Shown piece after piece: positions 1 through 10,664 of a stretch of DNA of 64,000 nt. Within the stretch, counting starts at the first letter, position 1, and each line of letters begins with the position of its first letter. The stretch lies in contig JAHLMK010000002.1 of assembly GCA_019915135.1 (NCBI GenBank), forward strand, positions 2,728,001 to 2,792,000, in the 5' to 3' direction. The DNA is from Strobilurus pachycystidiatus (Eukaryota > Basidiomycota > Agaricomycetes > Agaricales > Physalacriaceae). The position numbers were made by a program, and so were the translations under genes. The notes under the pieces were generated by a model. It searched no databases. It worked only from the letters and a program-made list of their open reading frames with translations, and was not told where the DNA came from.

Positions 1-1052
1 TTGACCGATCCGTTCCCTACGAGAGCCCGTAACGTCTCCGGAAGAAAGCTGTGCGTATGATTATACAATCAAGCTTAGAGTTGTGATACGGAAGAACTTA
101 CAGAACAAGAGTCAAGAGACAAGCCGTGGATGAGATACAGACGAACCAGAAAATCGCCCTGTTTGGAATTCAGACATCAGAAGCGCGCGGTTCGTACGCG
201 TATAACAGACCTCCACCCCAGTCCGTCGGAGAGAAGTCCGCCAATCACAGGTCCTAAGGCAGGCCCTAACTAGTGACGTTCGTCATCGTCAATACGGGGC
301 GCTCGACGTTTAGCGAACCTACATTCGGTCCGATGTTGTAGACCCCGAAATAGCCTCCTCGCTGAGCTGGTGTCGAGATATCACCAATGACACCGGCACC
401 TATTCCAAGCGGTGAGTAATTCGGCAATCTCTATGTAAGGTCGAGACCTACCCAACGCGATAGTACTAGCAGATCCAGCGGCTTGAACGCATCGAAGTAC
501 GACAAGCAACCAGTACGCTGATGTTGGTACGAGAGCAAGACCGACGCATGAAAGGGACAGAATCAACAAGCAGACGCAGAAGACAGGTCGGCGGCCAATT
601 TGGTCTCCTAGTGTTCCGAAGCACATAGGTGCTACAACGACGATAGTAAGTCAACCGAGTCTCAGCAGCTGCGCGTTCAACTCACAGAGCCCTTGTAATA
701 TCATGTAGACCGTGACCTGTAGAAAGGGGCTTGAGCGGGAATTGTGTAACGCGAAAAAGGAGGGCAGCGTACGGTCAGATTGATCGACTCGGTCGACTCG
801 TGGAATGCTTTCGTTAGAACTGGTATGGCGGGGAGGTAGATGTTCGCAGTGAGTGGGCTACAAAACAGGATTTAGTTCGGTGATATCATCATAACGAACG
901 CTCATCATATCTCGCCTGAACAGCCCTGCGAAGGCGACCAAAGATACGATAAACCATTTTTCTCGAGAGGTGTATATGCTGTACGGAAGGTCTTCGGCTG
1001 GAGCAGCATAAGCTTGCGGCGCGTTTTGCGTGTCTTTCGTCTCCAAGCTCAT
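1..1052 (-). CDS. MFS multidrug transporter, 5' part (runs off window)
   Basis: Plasma-membrane major facilitator protein, drug:H+ antiporter (DHA1/QDR-like) by sequence character. It starts at the ATG at 1052 (MSLETKD). Exons are 1052-916, 857-773, 716-686, 631-452, 399-323, 269-211, 158-102 and 48-1, all phase-consistent. Visible hallmarks are SREKWFIVSLVAFAGLF before TM1, SPLTANIYLPAIP, the loop 2-3 signature GTLGDQIGRRPVF, RCVQAAGSASTIALGAGVIG and the motif-C-like LGPALGPVIGGLLS. The last visible residues, LPETLR, match the segment before the large central loop of this subfamily, so roughly half the transporter is present. The first intron appears to use a GC donor (GC-AG at 915-858). No frameshift is seen. 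The substrate cannot be deduced. It is divergent from the arrestin-like gene to its right, with about 900 bp between them. Confidence 0.85.
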
Positions 1053-1954
1053 GAGATCTATAGTGGGGGGAAGCTATCTGCGCAATGACATTGTGATGCC
1101 TATTTGTAGTGGTCATTCGGAGACTCGGGCGAACAGATGCGGAAATAGCCAACCGATGATGCGCGTTAGTCAGTCCGCTCGATACCCGGCCAGGTTGCGG
1201 GATGGGCGGTTTGACTGCAGCGAGAGGACTTGTCAGATCAAGGAGTTGGAGAGTCGAGGCTAGAGGCAAGGGCGGAGAGGGAGCGCTGTTTTGGCAGTGT
1301 TTGTAGCGTGCGATATGGCGAGCATTCAGTGATGGATGACGAGAGGAAACCGCTTGAAAGCCTGGCCGAGCCTGCCGAGTGAGCTTTGATCCGGCGGCAT
1401 TTTGTTGTGCCTGAATTTTGTCTGAGTCTTACCGCGACGACGACCCTCAAGACAAACTCGGATGCATCTACGAAACCTGCCTGTTCACATGAACAGCGGA
1501 CCGGGATCTGTCAAGCCGCTTGCTCTAGGTGTCTTTAGTTCAGTTGTTGATGAGGTTCTTGTGTTATCGTATAACGCCGATCACAAAGGCGGGAGTGGGA
1601 CTATATCTATTGTCTCTCGAGCTCTCTTTGCAGAACGCCATCTGAACGGGTGGTCTTTTGACTTCTGCGCTGTGCTCTGACCGTTGCTCTTTCTCCTTTC
1701 CTGCTCCTGCTCCCAGACCCTTTGCGCTTATACAGCTGTGTCAACATCTTCAAGCATCGTTGGGCCCAAGTCAGACCTGCCCGGAGCAGTCTTTGATGAT
1801 GTGGGTGTAGTGCCAGCGGTGGACGATAACGACTTGACCATGCTAGCCGTGCGGTGGCCGTACTTGCGTTTCACCTGGGTACTTATGAGAGGCGTCCTTT
1901 GGTGTCCCTTTCAAAGGATGTCTTTACTTCACGATCTCCTGAAGCGGAATCAAC
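1053..1954. other. Intergenic region between divergent genes
   Basis: About 900 bp between the starts of the MFS gene (-) and the arrestin-like gene (+). Short open frames here have no recognisable content. It presumably holds both promoters; I see no convincing specific element. Confidence 0.4.
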
Positions 1955-4249
1955 ATGCCAGCCATCCCGACGACTCCTCGTTTCCAGCACCCTCCAAGCA
2001 CAGCATCAAGAAGTATGCGTCCTCCATCAAATCCTCTGGCGGCTCCACGATTAGGTCTCTGGCCGAGTCGATGGTCAGCTTCTACTCGGTCTTAACTGGC
2101 GCAGGAACGCAGATTCCCAAGCGTCGACGCCCCGATTTCTCGACATTAGGTATGACTCGCTGTGAAATCCCTTGAACAGAGAATCTGATCGAAGACAAAC
2201 TCCATTTACAGGTGTACCAGAATGGCATACCGAGGATCCCCTCTCTGCGCCTTTGATGCCTGGGACAGCGCCAGCATCACTGCCGTCCACTTTCAGCAGT
2301 GCCAACGCTAGCGTTCTTTATTCGAAGGAGCAGAAACACTGGCTAGGGCTAGTGTTGTTTAGCAACGCTTCCCCTAATTCTTCGATGGCGATGTACCACA
2401 ATTCTGGCAAGTCGACCATCTGGCTGCTTCGTATGGCGCTAATTGTGCAGAGAAGCCAAGGTCGCTGGTGAAGTGCGCATCTTCCTCGACGCGCCGATGG
2501 CCATCAGTAGCATCGACGTTTGGGTTCGGACTCTCCATCTTTGCTTTCCATCTGTGTTCTCATATGATATTCCAGTTCACCATCACATCCGAGAACGCCA
2601 TTGACGTCTACACTCCTGCTATTGAGGCCATGACTGTGAACGTATGGAATCGCGCGAAAGGAAATCCACAATCGGATCCAGTCGGTGGCCGCACTTTCAA
2701 GGGAAAATTCCCCACAGGAACCTATGTCTTTCCCTTCGAATTCCCGTGTTTACCAGAGCATACTCTTGTCAAACATCCGGAAGATAACAAGCATAGAGTG
2801 AGTACTTACTTCGACCAAGAATTTCTTCCCAAACTTACCAATGTCACAGAATTTAGCTCGCGTCCCTCTACCCCGTGCGTTACATCATTCCCCAGAGCAT
2901 CATTTGATCAAACTGAACACTGTGAAAGCATCGTTTACCATGGCTAGTGTCGGCGGCTTTGCTGGGCATATCAAGTATAACGTCGGTGTCAACGTGGCCC
3001 GTGACGGGTTTGGCGCCACCGACCAAGAATTCAACATGGAGTTCCAATATCTGCCGCTCGCTAAGGCTCTACCACGCATCAAGACACCATTCCCTTATCT
3101 TCCTAGCCGTGAGGAATGGCCCTTCCATAAAGAGGTCTTAGGCGGATGGACCCTGACTCCATTCGGAGGTAGAGGACGACTTGGAGAAGAACTCGTCGAA
3201 GTTGAGGGTATAGTACGTATATCACCCAATTCCACAACACTGCGCTGACCTCATTGCCTCAGCTCGGAATACAAGAGCCTGCTGTGTACACCGCCGGTCA
3301 GACAATCGAATTCTCTCTTCTTCTCTGGTCTACCAATCCGCTCGCCCTCGAGGCACTTGGGCAGCCCGGCGCGATCGAAGTTGGTTTCTACAAAGCGGAC
3401 TTGTTTGCCCTGAATGTCATGACGCCTCGGACCTCCTCACGGAAGAACCGATATCTTACCAAACTTGCGTCGGGACGCATGTGGCGGACGGACGATGGAC
3501 GGCCAGGGGACGATGAAACCATCCCAGAAGTTCAGTTTGTGAAGTTACCGGATTTGCCATCGACGGACGCGGGACGGAAAGCGTCGCCAGCAGCTGTGGG
3601 CTCATATAGGGTGAAGGGAGCCCTGTCCTCGCACATGCAGGACTTGCATGTCACTGCAGATGAAGTCTCTCATGTAACCATTGACGAACTCAAGGACAGC
3701 AAGCTCGTCAGTGACGTGTATGCATATAGGATCGCAGACCGAAGCGGCGATTCCATTTCTCACATTGATAGCACATCGCGTGCCTCCTCCCCGACACATT
3801 CTCTCGAAGATCTTCACATCGAGGATGAGCAACCAACAGACCATTATGTGCGTCTCGATGGAGAGGTGCGCATCCCCGCCTGCAGCCCGCCAAGCTTCCG
3901 CTACACGGACATGGGGCGCGAAGTGAGTCCAGGATTTCTTTTCCTCTGCCCTGTTGACGTCTTTTCATAGTACCTCGTCCATCTCCTCTTCCAACATCCT
4001 CAGTATTCACACATCTCCCCGAACGCCACCGGCATTGTCGCAGAGTTTCCCATATGGTACGTCCACGAGCGAGCTGCCCACATCCAGACCACACCAGCGC
4101 ACGGAGTGGGCGATCGCTCTGCACTTCCGCTCAGTGGTACCGCGATTCCAGCGGGTTCTCATGCAGTTCGCGCACCATTGTGTATTGGTGATTATACTAC
4201 AATGAAGCGGCCAACAGCTGAATTCGAGCGCTTCAGCGCAGTAGCCTAG
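1955..4249 (+). CDS. Arrestin-like (ART family) trafficking adaptor
   Basis: Predicted 653-residue protein of the alpha-arrestin group, cytosolic adaptors that link ubiquitin ligases to plasma-membrane cargo. Exons are 1955-2088, 2180-2410, 2451-2523, 2576-2797, 2850-3212, 3263-3922 and 3971-4249; total length is exactly 654 codons. The Ser/Pro-rich N terminus (MPAIPTTPRFQHPPSTASRS) precedes an arrestin N-like fold (AKVAGEVRIFLDAPMAISS, then SIDVW and VNVWNRAKG) and an arrestin C-like part (FPCLPEHTLVK, GHIKYNVGVNVARDG, ALGQPGAIEVGF). The start was chosen because this frame, not the longer overlapping open frames, continues into the arrestin exons with correct phase. One intron (2411-2450) is only 40 bp. 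No clear PPxY motif was noticed in the exons checked. The call rests on the overall pattern of beta-strand motifs known from fungal arrestin-like proteins. Confidence 0.8.
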
Positions 4250-4352
4250 GAGGCTGACTCGGACTCTTGGAGTTGAATTACTACAGACTTATACATAGAG
4301 AAACAAAACAGTAACTTTCATATAACAGACTAGCGCTCATCCTTTGTATCAG

Positions 4353-5257
4353 TTAGCCGGAATTTGGTCCATCATCGGGGTTACCTCGTTGCCAGTCGAA
4401 ATCATCACAATCCGAGACGATATCGCCATCATCTGTACTTCATATCAGATAGTTTGCGCGCCGCACGGACAAGCCGTACCGTCACTGTCAAGCCGTGCGT
4501 CGGACTCTACCGCACTTCCTCTAAGCTGGAGGCTGCCAGATCAGCAGTCATTGAGCATAGTAGAAAAAGTTTCTGACGTACGTCGGGAGTCTCCGAGGCC
4601 AGCTCTCTCTCTCGGTTACTGGCAGCCTCCCGTTTCTTCTTGTCCAAGTTCTGCATATCACACAATCAACAGTCGCGCAAGTGGTTGAAGAGATTTGAAC
4701 ATACGTCGCGTTGGTCATAATTACCTACCTCGGGATCAGTTTCGCGGACCTATTCAATTGTTAGGACTCAATCCCAGAATTTCGTAGTAGAATATACACA
4801 CCTCGACCTCGATGCTACGCCAGGTGGTATCCGACTCGCTCCCAGCAAAACCCTTGCGCCGGCTCTGGACCTGGTACAGTGTCAGTCAGTCTGCGATTGA
4901 AGACGGAAGATATGGACCTCAGGCCCTGGTACCATGACGGGCCCTGCCCAGAACTATAGAGCAGGAATGATGAGTTTGTCAAGTTGGCGATGTGGGAGGA
5001 GACCGAACACGGACCTGCTCTTTCTTCCCATCTCCTGTGGGCCAGTCCGCACCTCCACTGGTGGGCTCGCTCCATGATGTACTCGCCCACCTCTTCCAGA
5101 CGGCCATGCCCACGTCAGTGCCGGCGCTGCTACCATGACAGTGCAGCACAGTCAGGAGCGTACCAAACGTGAGGGTCAACAGGACCATCATCCGTGCCTT
5201 GACACGAACACGGCGCTGAGCCGGCTCGAAAGAGGCTTGTTTCTCGTAGTCGTTCAT
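4353..5257 (-). CDS. KEX2-type precursor paralog A (non-repeat form)
   Basis: Predicted 187-residue protein. Exons are 5257-5015, 4953-4918, 4870-4802, 4749-4729, 4650-4582, 4525-4480 and 4432-4353; the phases close exactly at 188 codons. The N terminus is MNDYEKQASFEPAQRRVRVK followed by one hydrophobic segment (about residues 22-38) and HCHG. This is clearly homologous to the neighbouring gene at 6095-7131 (shared DYEKQ, TM, HCHG, ADWP and EQ-[FI]W-[AT]G). The lumenal/secreted part has dibasic or polybasic sites (RRK, and KKKREA at the fifth exon, where EA follows KR as in yeast alpha-factor), and it ends in an acidic tail with DWQRGNPDDG. Unlike its neighbour it lacks the tandem KREAD repeats. 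A secreted or membrane-anchored precursor is inferred; no named family was recognised. The last two introns are supported only by frame closure. Confidence 0.6.
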
Positions 5258-6094
5258 CGTTGCTTGGGTGCTGGAGACTCTGAAAAGAAGTTACCCTTTT
5301 TAAGTATGACTGACCGGGTGGATGCGTGAGAGGACTACCCAGGATTTTCATGCCAACATCACCGAGCGCTGACGCCACAGTGCATTGCATAGACCTGTAG
5401 CGCCCAGGTTGACGTCTTGCTAGGGAACAGATGATACTGGTGACTTGGTCCATTCCCTGTAAGCCCGTAGAGCGTCGCTTAGGACCAATGGGATCCTGGG
5501 GCGGAGTGCTCGAAGGTGGGATCCTGGATGCGCGCTGTTGTCAAAAGCAGACCACAAGACCAGACGGAAGCACGAAAGTCGTTGGTTGAAAGCCCCTGCC
5601 ACTCCACAACACAGTTCAAGGAAGGCACAGAGGAGCTGACGCACATGTATACACATGAGTCCCAAGTATCTCTTATCGCGCCATGTCGTGGATCAGGATA
5701 CCTCACACTCGCAAAATAGGACAATTCGCAGCGCCTAGTTCTAAGCAGGAAGTGACAACATAATACCAACAGCGTTCATCGTTCGTGCCCGGCGCCCATC
5801 AACTGTTGAGGGCAAGGCCGGACGTGAAGTGCAAGTAGGGTGGAAGCTTGAGAAAACAAAGCGTGGCGAGTCATCGCCGAACACACCCACCAATAGGAAT
5901 ATGGCACCTGCGCCGACAAGTGCTGGAAACGAAGAAGGACGTTCTTACATATGAAAGTAACAATGTATCGATCGCCAGACCGAACACACATTATCCTTGT
6001 TACACAGCCAGTCCAGTCCTCATCAGTCCTTGATACCTTCTTGCCATCCGTAATCACGAAAGCCCAATAACGTCATGGAGCCATCCTCCTCGCT
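5258..6094. other. Intergenic region upstream of paralog A
   Basis: The proximal 140 bp resembles the region just upstream of the neighbouring precursor gene (gaggactaccc and a tcac-gag-ctg-cgccaca string recur at 5330-5385 and 7190-7235). This indicates that the two genes were duplicated together with their promoters. Nothing else is recognisable. Confidence 0.45.
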
Positions 6095-7131
6095 TCACTC
6101 AGCCTGTAGACCGCTACGTCAACAGTCATGAACACGCAAAAGAATGTTTTTGTCTTACGTCGCGAGTATCCCTTCGTCCGCCCCAACCAGTGTCTGTTTT
6201 TCTCCTTTCGATCCCATAGCCCCCATTCCAAACGATATCGGCGGATCTCTTTCCCTTACCAGCACCGGTAGGAAAGTCATCCGGCTCGACATCCCGTCCA
6301 CCCCATCCACTGTCAGCTTCCCTCTTCGTCTTGCCCCACTCCGCGCTCTCAGACTCATCCGATTCGACCTCGCGTCCACCCCAGCCAGTATGAGTATCAG
6401 CTTCCCTCTTTGTCTTGCCCCAGTCGTTCGTGTCATCCGGATTCACGCCCCAAATGATATCAGCCTCCCTCTTCCCTTTACCAGCGCCAGTCGAACAATC
6501 TCTTGCCGAGTCCTGCTTCAACGTGAGCGAATGGAGTGCTGAGCGAGCAATCAATTTCGTACCTCAGCTCTCGTCTTCGCATCGCTGTCCCTTCCGCCCT
6601 TTCCAGCACCGGTGGGGAAACCGCGCCCAGCCCGGCTAGTATCATCTTTCTTCCAACTCTGGACATAATGTGGTCCATCTGCGACGGGGTTCGCATCTCG
6701 CTTCTATTTGAATATCAGTTCAATTCCGTGAGATGGGAGGGCCAAGAAACACGCACCTGGACTCCAACACTTCGTCCACCCCATCCTGTATCTGCCTCAT
6801 CCTTTGTACCAGCGGCATACTCGATTGCTGTGGCTCGCCCTGTCCATATCTGCAAAGAGTCGAGCGTCAGACCCTGAAGTCTTGAGATGTGAGGATCAGA
6901 ACGAACCTGCTCGCTCCTCCTCCGATGTACAGCAGGCCAATCCGCGCCCCATCCATCATCTACCTCTCTAGGGCCGACCAAGCCCACCATGCCGGTGAGT
7001 ACACCGGCATTGCCGCCATGACAGTGCATCACAATAACCAGCGCACCGAGAGTGAGTGTGCATAGAACCGCGACCACAACTCTGACGCGAAGACGTGGTT
7101 CGGAACAGACTTGCTTCTCATAGTCGATCAT
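6095..7131 (-). CDS. KEX2-processed repeat peptide precursor B
   Basis: Predicted 273-residue precursor. Exons are 7131-6907, 6849-6757, 6703-6563, 6512-6159 and 6103-6095; total is exactly 274 codons. The N-terminal stretch MIDYEKQVCSEPRLRVR is followed by a hydrophobic signal or signal-anchor segment (about residues 18-36) and HCHG. Downstream, Lys-Arg sites recur at about residues 107-108, 167-168, 188-189, 216-217 and 241-242, plus RRK at 256-258. Most are followed by D/E/S-A-D/N: KRDAN, KREADIIWG, KREADTHTGWGGR, KREADSGWGGR, KRSADIVWNGG. KREA is the arrangement of yeast alpha-factor precursors (Kex2 cut after KR, Ste13 trimming of X-Ala). Repeat units are rich in Trp, Gly and Asp with a GWGGR core. 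This fits the class of fungal KEX2-processed repeat proteins, which includes peptide signals and dikaritin-type RiPP precursors. Which peptide is made and its function are unknown; no UstY-type (DUF3328) oxidase gene is seen in the window. Confidence 0.78.
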
Positions 7132-8383
7132 CGTCGCATGGGTGAAGGCGATGAAGCGGGTTGGTCTTAAAGAGGTGGGATCCAAGAGATGACTACCCCG
7201 AGGTCGCGTGGAAATGTCACTGAGCCCTGCCGCCACATTGATTTGGAGATGTGTACCGAGTATGGTGGCGTGCCTGTGAGGAGGATCCAGCGATTTGTCG
7301 TGAATGGCCTCATGTGTACGAGACCTACGATCGCCAGGGACCAATGGGATTGAAATGTGGCGTAGATATAGAAAGGCGCATTCTTCCAGGCCGGATCGAA
7401 CCGGAGGACTGGTGTCGCTAATCTATGCGCGTGGGGCAATATCTATGTGGATGCGAACGCTGTTTGAATAGGCTGATAGATATAAAGAGGGTGACGCACT
7501 ATGACTCAATTCATTCGGCCCTAAGAATCCCGTTCACAAGACTGTTGTCCAAAGAGTAGTTCCGCCGTTCCTTGGGCCACATGTCGGGAAGTTACATCGC
7601 GCCACGCATTACCAGCAAGCAAATTAAGAGCGGTCGCGTCATTGTATGTGGTTAGTGGTTGGTATGCCGGGAAAGGCAGCGTTGAACTTTAGGGCGTTAT
7701 TCAGATCGTATGGCGTTGGCGGAATATGCTTGTCCTCTACCTTGAGACTGGTGGAGACAAGAATCAAACCTGGCGTTTCCTCCCTGTGGCTTTCTGCCCT
7801 CTACAAGCATGATGATACGAATCGACTGGCGTTGCTCGGTGTGGGGACGATATATATAGGAGCAGCCACTAAACGACCTTTGGGCCGCGAATGTAAGATA
7901 TAAGTTGCATCGTTATGAACGAGCACCAACGTAGTAATGTTCGGATGCGTCCGTTGTGGGTAAAGATAGAAGTGACCTCGATGTTGGTGGGGAAAGAAAA
8001 AGCAGGTCCGGACAATGCCGAACGTACTCATCACCGACAAATCCGGTTAGCCGGGGTCGAATCCTTTCGTCTTCTCACGCCGACCTCGACAAAGTAACTT
8101 ACCTCCAAGTACCTGCTGCAGGCGGTGGAGGCCTCTGTTTAACCACGGCCACGCGTGATATCCTCACCAAATTCTAACCTCTGCAAGTCAAAGTCCATTC
8201 GCTCCTTTACTGCCAGGCCCTCAAAACAACGCCGAGCGGAGGCCTGAGGAACGACTATCCATGTGTGTATTTTTCAACAATAAATCAGTTGTACACGGTT
8301 CCTCGTGGTGTAGTGTATGGGCCCGTCGATGAGCAAGTACCATCGATCTTCTTACAAGCAATCAATCGTCTATTGCAAACTAT
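7132..8383. other. Intergenic region, no gene seen
   Basis: 1.25 kb between the precursor gene and the BTB gene, both on -. AT-rich TATA-like strings on - lie near 7360-7370 and 7470-7490, upstream of the precursor ATG. Short open frames here show no recognisable protein. Confidence 0.4.
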
Positions 8384-9678
8384 CTACCCAAAGTCCTGCC
8401 AAATGGTACAGATGGTAACTAAATCGTTCGCTGCACACGCCACTTTAGGACCCGAGACCCTGGATGAGTGACAGCTCACCTTCTCGTTCGTCCAATCGAC
8501 GATGGCCATCTTGACTTGCCGAGCCATGTCGTCTTTACATCTTGTGCATTCTGTCTCTCCCTCCACAACGGGCCGGTACGCGCTATCTATAGTCTCACAG
8601 GTCATGTCTTCCCTCCAAGTCAATCAGGCGCTCAGAGCGAAACAGGAAGTTGAAACTCACCGGGTCGCATACCAGGCGAAAACACCAACGACGCCGTTAC
8701 TACTCTCCACTTGGCCGTCTTCTGCTGCTGGTCCAAGAGCTGGCACTTCCTCGTCGGTGAGTGCATATCTAATTGACGAAGAAGAATGCCCTCTAGAACC
8801 CGCGTCCGACGCATCTGCAGATTGAACAGACGTTGTAGGTAGTGCGGTCCTATCGTGCGCCCCAGGTCAGGGGTTATATCATTCAGATTGGTTGCGAGGA
8901 GGTAGCTCGACGTAGCGACGGCTAAATCATCAATCTTGAATTTGGCAGCGAAAGTGTAGACAAGGACAGGCGCGAGGGGTGCTTGGCTGAGGATGGCCTG
9001 GTAGATGTGCGTTCCTGGGCGAACATAGTCATTCGGAACGAGACCGTAATGCGGGAACGTGGTGCGCAGCGTGTTGATGAGGGCGCTGAGCGACGGACGG
9101 AAGGTGTCCGTCTGGGTGCCAAAAGACATGTCATATATGGTATACAGGATTATAGCCAGGATGGAGGACTTCTCGGGGACGAAGGCGTAGTTGTCACTGA
9201 GAAGAAGGTGATTGAACATGTTATCTGAGCTGCGGTGGAGGGCCTGGCGGTGGACGTGGTACAGGACGTGGTCGGAAGTTATCAGACGGAAGTTGGGGCT
9301 GAAGATACCATAACGGAAGTTCTTGTGGAATCTTACAGAGTCGAGCGTGTCTAGACGGTTAGGCGGCGCCCACGAATTATAGGGATAATGCTGGGGCGTC
9401 TGTTAGCCGTAATTTGAAGCGAGCGAAGGGATACTTACCTCAGGTGCGTGCGGGCAAGGCGGAGAGCCTGGGCTTGTTGGCGCCGAGCTCATCGGGCTTA
9501 TAAGCGGAGAAGACGAGGTCGAAGAGCTCTCTTCCTGATTAGAATTCACCACACAGTGTCTGTCATGAAGAAGCGGAAGACATACTCCAGACCACCATGC
9601 TACCTCGGGATCCATCTTTCCTTGTGCGAAATCGCTGTATTCGAGCGCAACGTCCGTCCAGTGGTTGTAAGGGTCCAT
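8384..9678 (-). CDS. BTB/POZ domain protein (basidiomycete type)
   Basis: Predicted 345-residue protein. Exons are 9678-9586, 9534-9439, 9390-8661, 8586-8480 and 8395-8384 (last codons DFG-stop); it closes at 346 codons. After a Ser/Pro-rich linker comes the family block NSWAPPNRLDTLDS and then VRFHKNFRYGIFSPNFRLI, where a BTB fold begins; the BTB core and helical part follow (PEKSSILAIILYTIYDMS, PSLSALINTLRTTFPHYGL, TFAAKFKIDDLAVATSSYLL). A C-terminal Cys motif CTRCKDDMARQVKMAIVDW matches the usual ending of this fungal family. Such proteins are presumed adaptors for protein-protein contacts, possibly with cullin 3; no partner can be named. The start is the only ATG in frame (9678). Confidence 0.8.
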
Positions 9679-9957
9679 GATAAGCAAGAGCTCGAAGAAC
9701 CTTATAGTGTCGGTGGATCCTGGCGGTTATTTATGGTGTAGCGGAAACAGCCCATGCTACCGATCCGACAGCGTGAGTACGAGAAGCATCTTCAGATGAC
9801 TGCTTTGGACGCGATCTGCATCCGCAGGCCACAGGCAATGTGATAGGTTTCAATGTACATGGGGCGGGTCCTGAGAGAAACATCAAGTTCACGAGTGATG
9901 GCATGCACCCCAAACATCATCGGTCATCATTCGGGTCAGTAAAACGAGCGGCCGACC

Positions 9958-10109
9958 AGCATGACATGCTAAGTTAGTAATTACCAGAAGAAAGGGCAAG
10001 GTTTACGAGATGCCCATCGCAGAAGGTCCTTATCACTGTGGGCCCACGTTTATGTTTACGCGCCTTTATCGTGACGAAGACCAATCACATATCTGATCCG
10101 CAGCCGGAC
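9958..10109. repeat. Direct repeat, copy 1
   Basis: A stretch of about 150 bp that recurs at 10114-10273. Shared blocks in the same order are agtaattaccag, cgcagaag, cactgtgg/gactgtgg-ccca, and acgaagaccaatcacatat. Confidence 0.75.
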
Positions 10110-10113
10110 TAGT

Positions 10114-10273
10114 GGCACGACGTGCTAACTTCTAAGTAGTAATTACCAGGAGGAGAGCAAGCTTACTAGAAGCCCTCGCAGAAGATCACCTATGACTGTG
10201 GTCCCACGCTCATGGTCTGTACGCGCTCTTCTTACGAAGACCAATCACATATCTGATCGGATACCGGCCCTGA
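10114..10273. repeat. Direct repeat, copy 2
   Basis: Diverged second copy of 9958-10109 in the same orientation, almost directly adjacent. It could be an old tandem duplication or nested copies of a small element; no terminal inverted repeats were noticed. Confidence 0.75.
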
Positions 10274-10664
10274 AATATAAGCATCTTGTGGCGTATTTTC
10301 CTCTTGGCGTTCAACTCTTGACAAGAGACATCACGAGTGACAACCACTGCAGTCAATCATCAGTATATCTTTACTTCCAACGCCAGACACTTCCCAGAGC
10401 TGGCTTGGCTTTCGGAAGCTATAACGAGAGTCCTCACACATCGATTCGTGAGTCTACAGTGTTCGCTAATCTATCCTCTAGAGCCGACCGTTCATGCCAT
10501 ATATATATGTATAGCATATGATTACGCCCAATCCTGGCTTTGCACTTCATGCACATCCATTTATTTGGAGAGCAATCGATGAAAGGAGGTACAGAACATC
10601 AGATGAGCAAGTAGAAACCGCAATTGAATAGAAAGATTTGACAGACAAATCGCGGCCTCGAGAT

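Larger units (their letters stand above)
9679..10664. other. Intergenic region containing a decayed tandem repeat
   Basis: No gene was recognised. The stretch holds two diverged direct copies of a sequence of about 150 bp, listed separately. The rest looks like unstructured spacer. Confidence 0.5.

Noticed and set aside
4353..7131. Complete dikaritin (UstYa-dependent RiPP) biosynthetic cluster
   Set aside because: Only precursor-like genes are seen; no DUF3328/UstYa oxidase with HxxHC motifs, tyrosinase or peptidase gene lies in the window.
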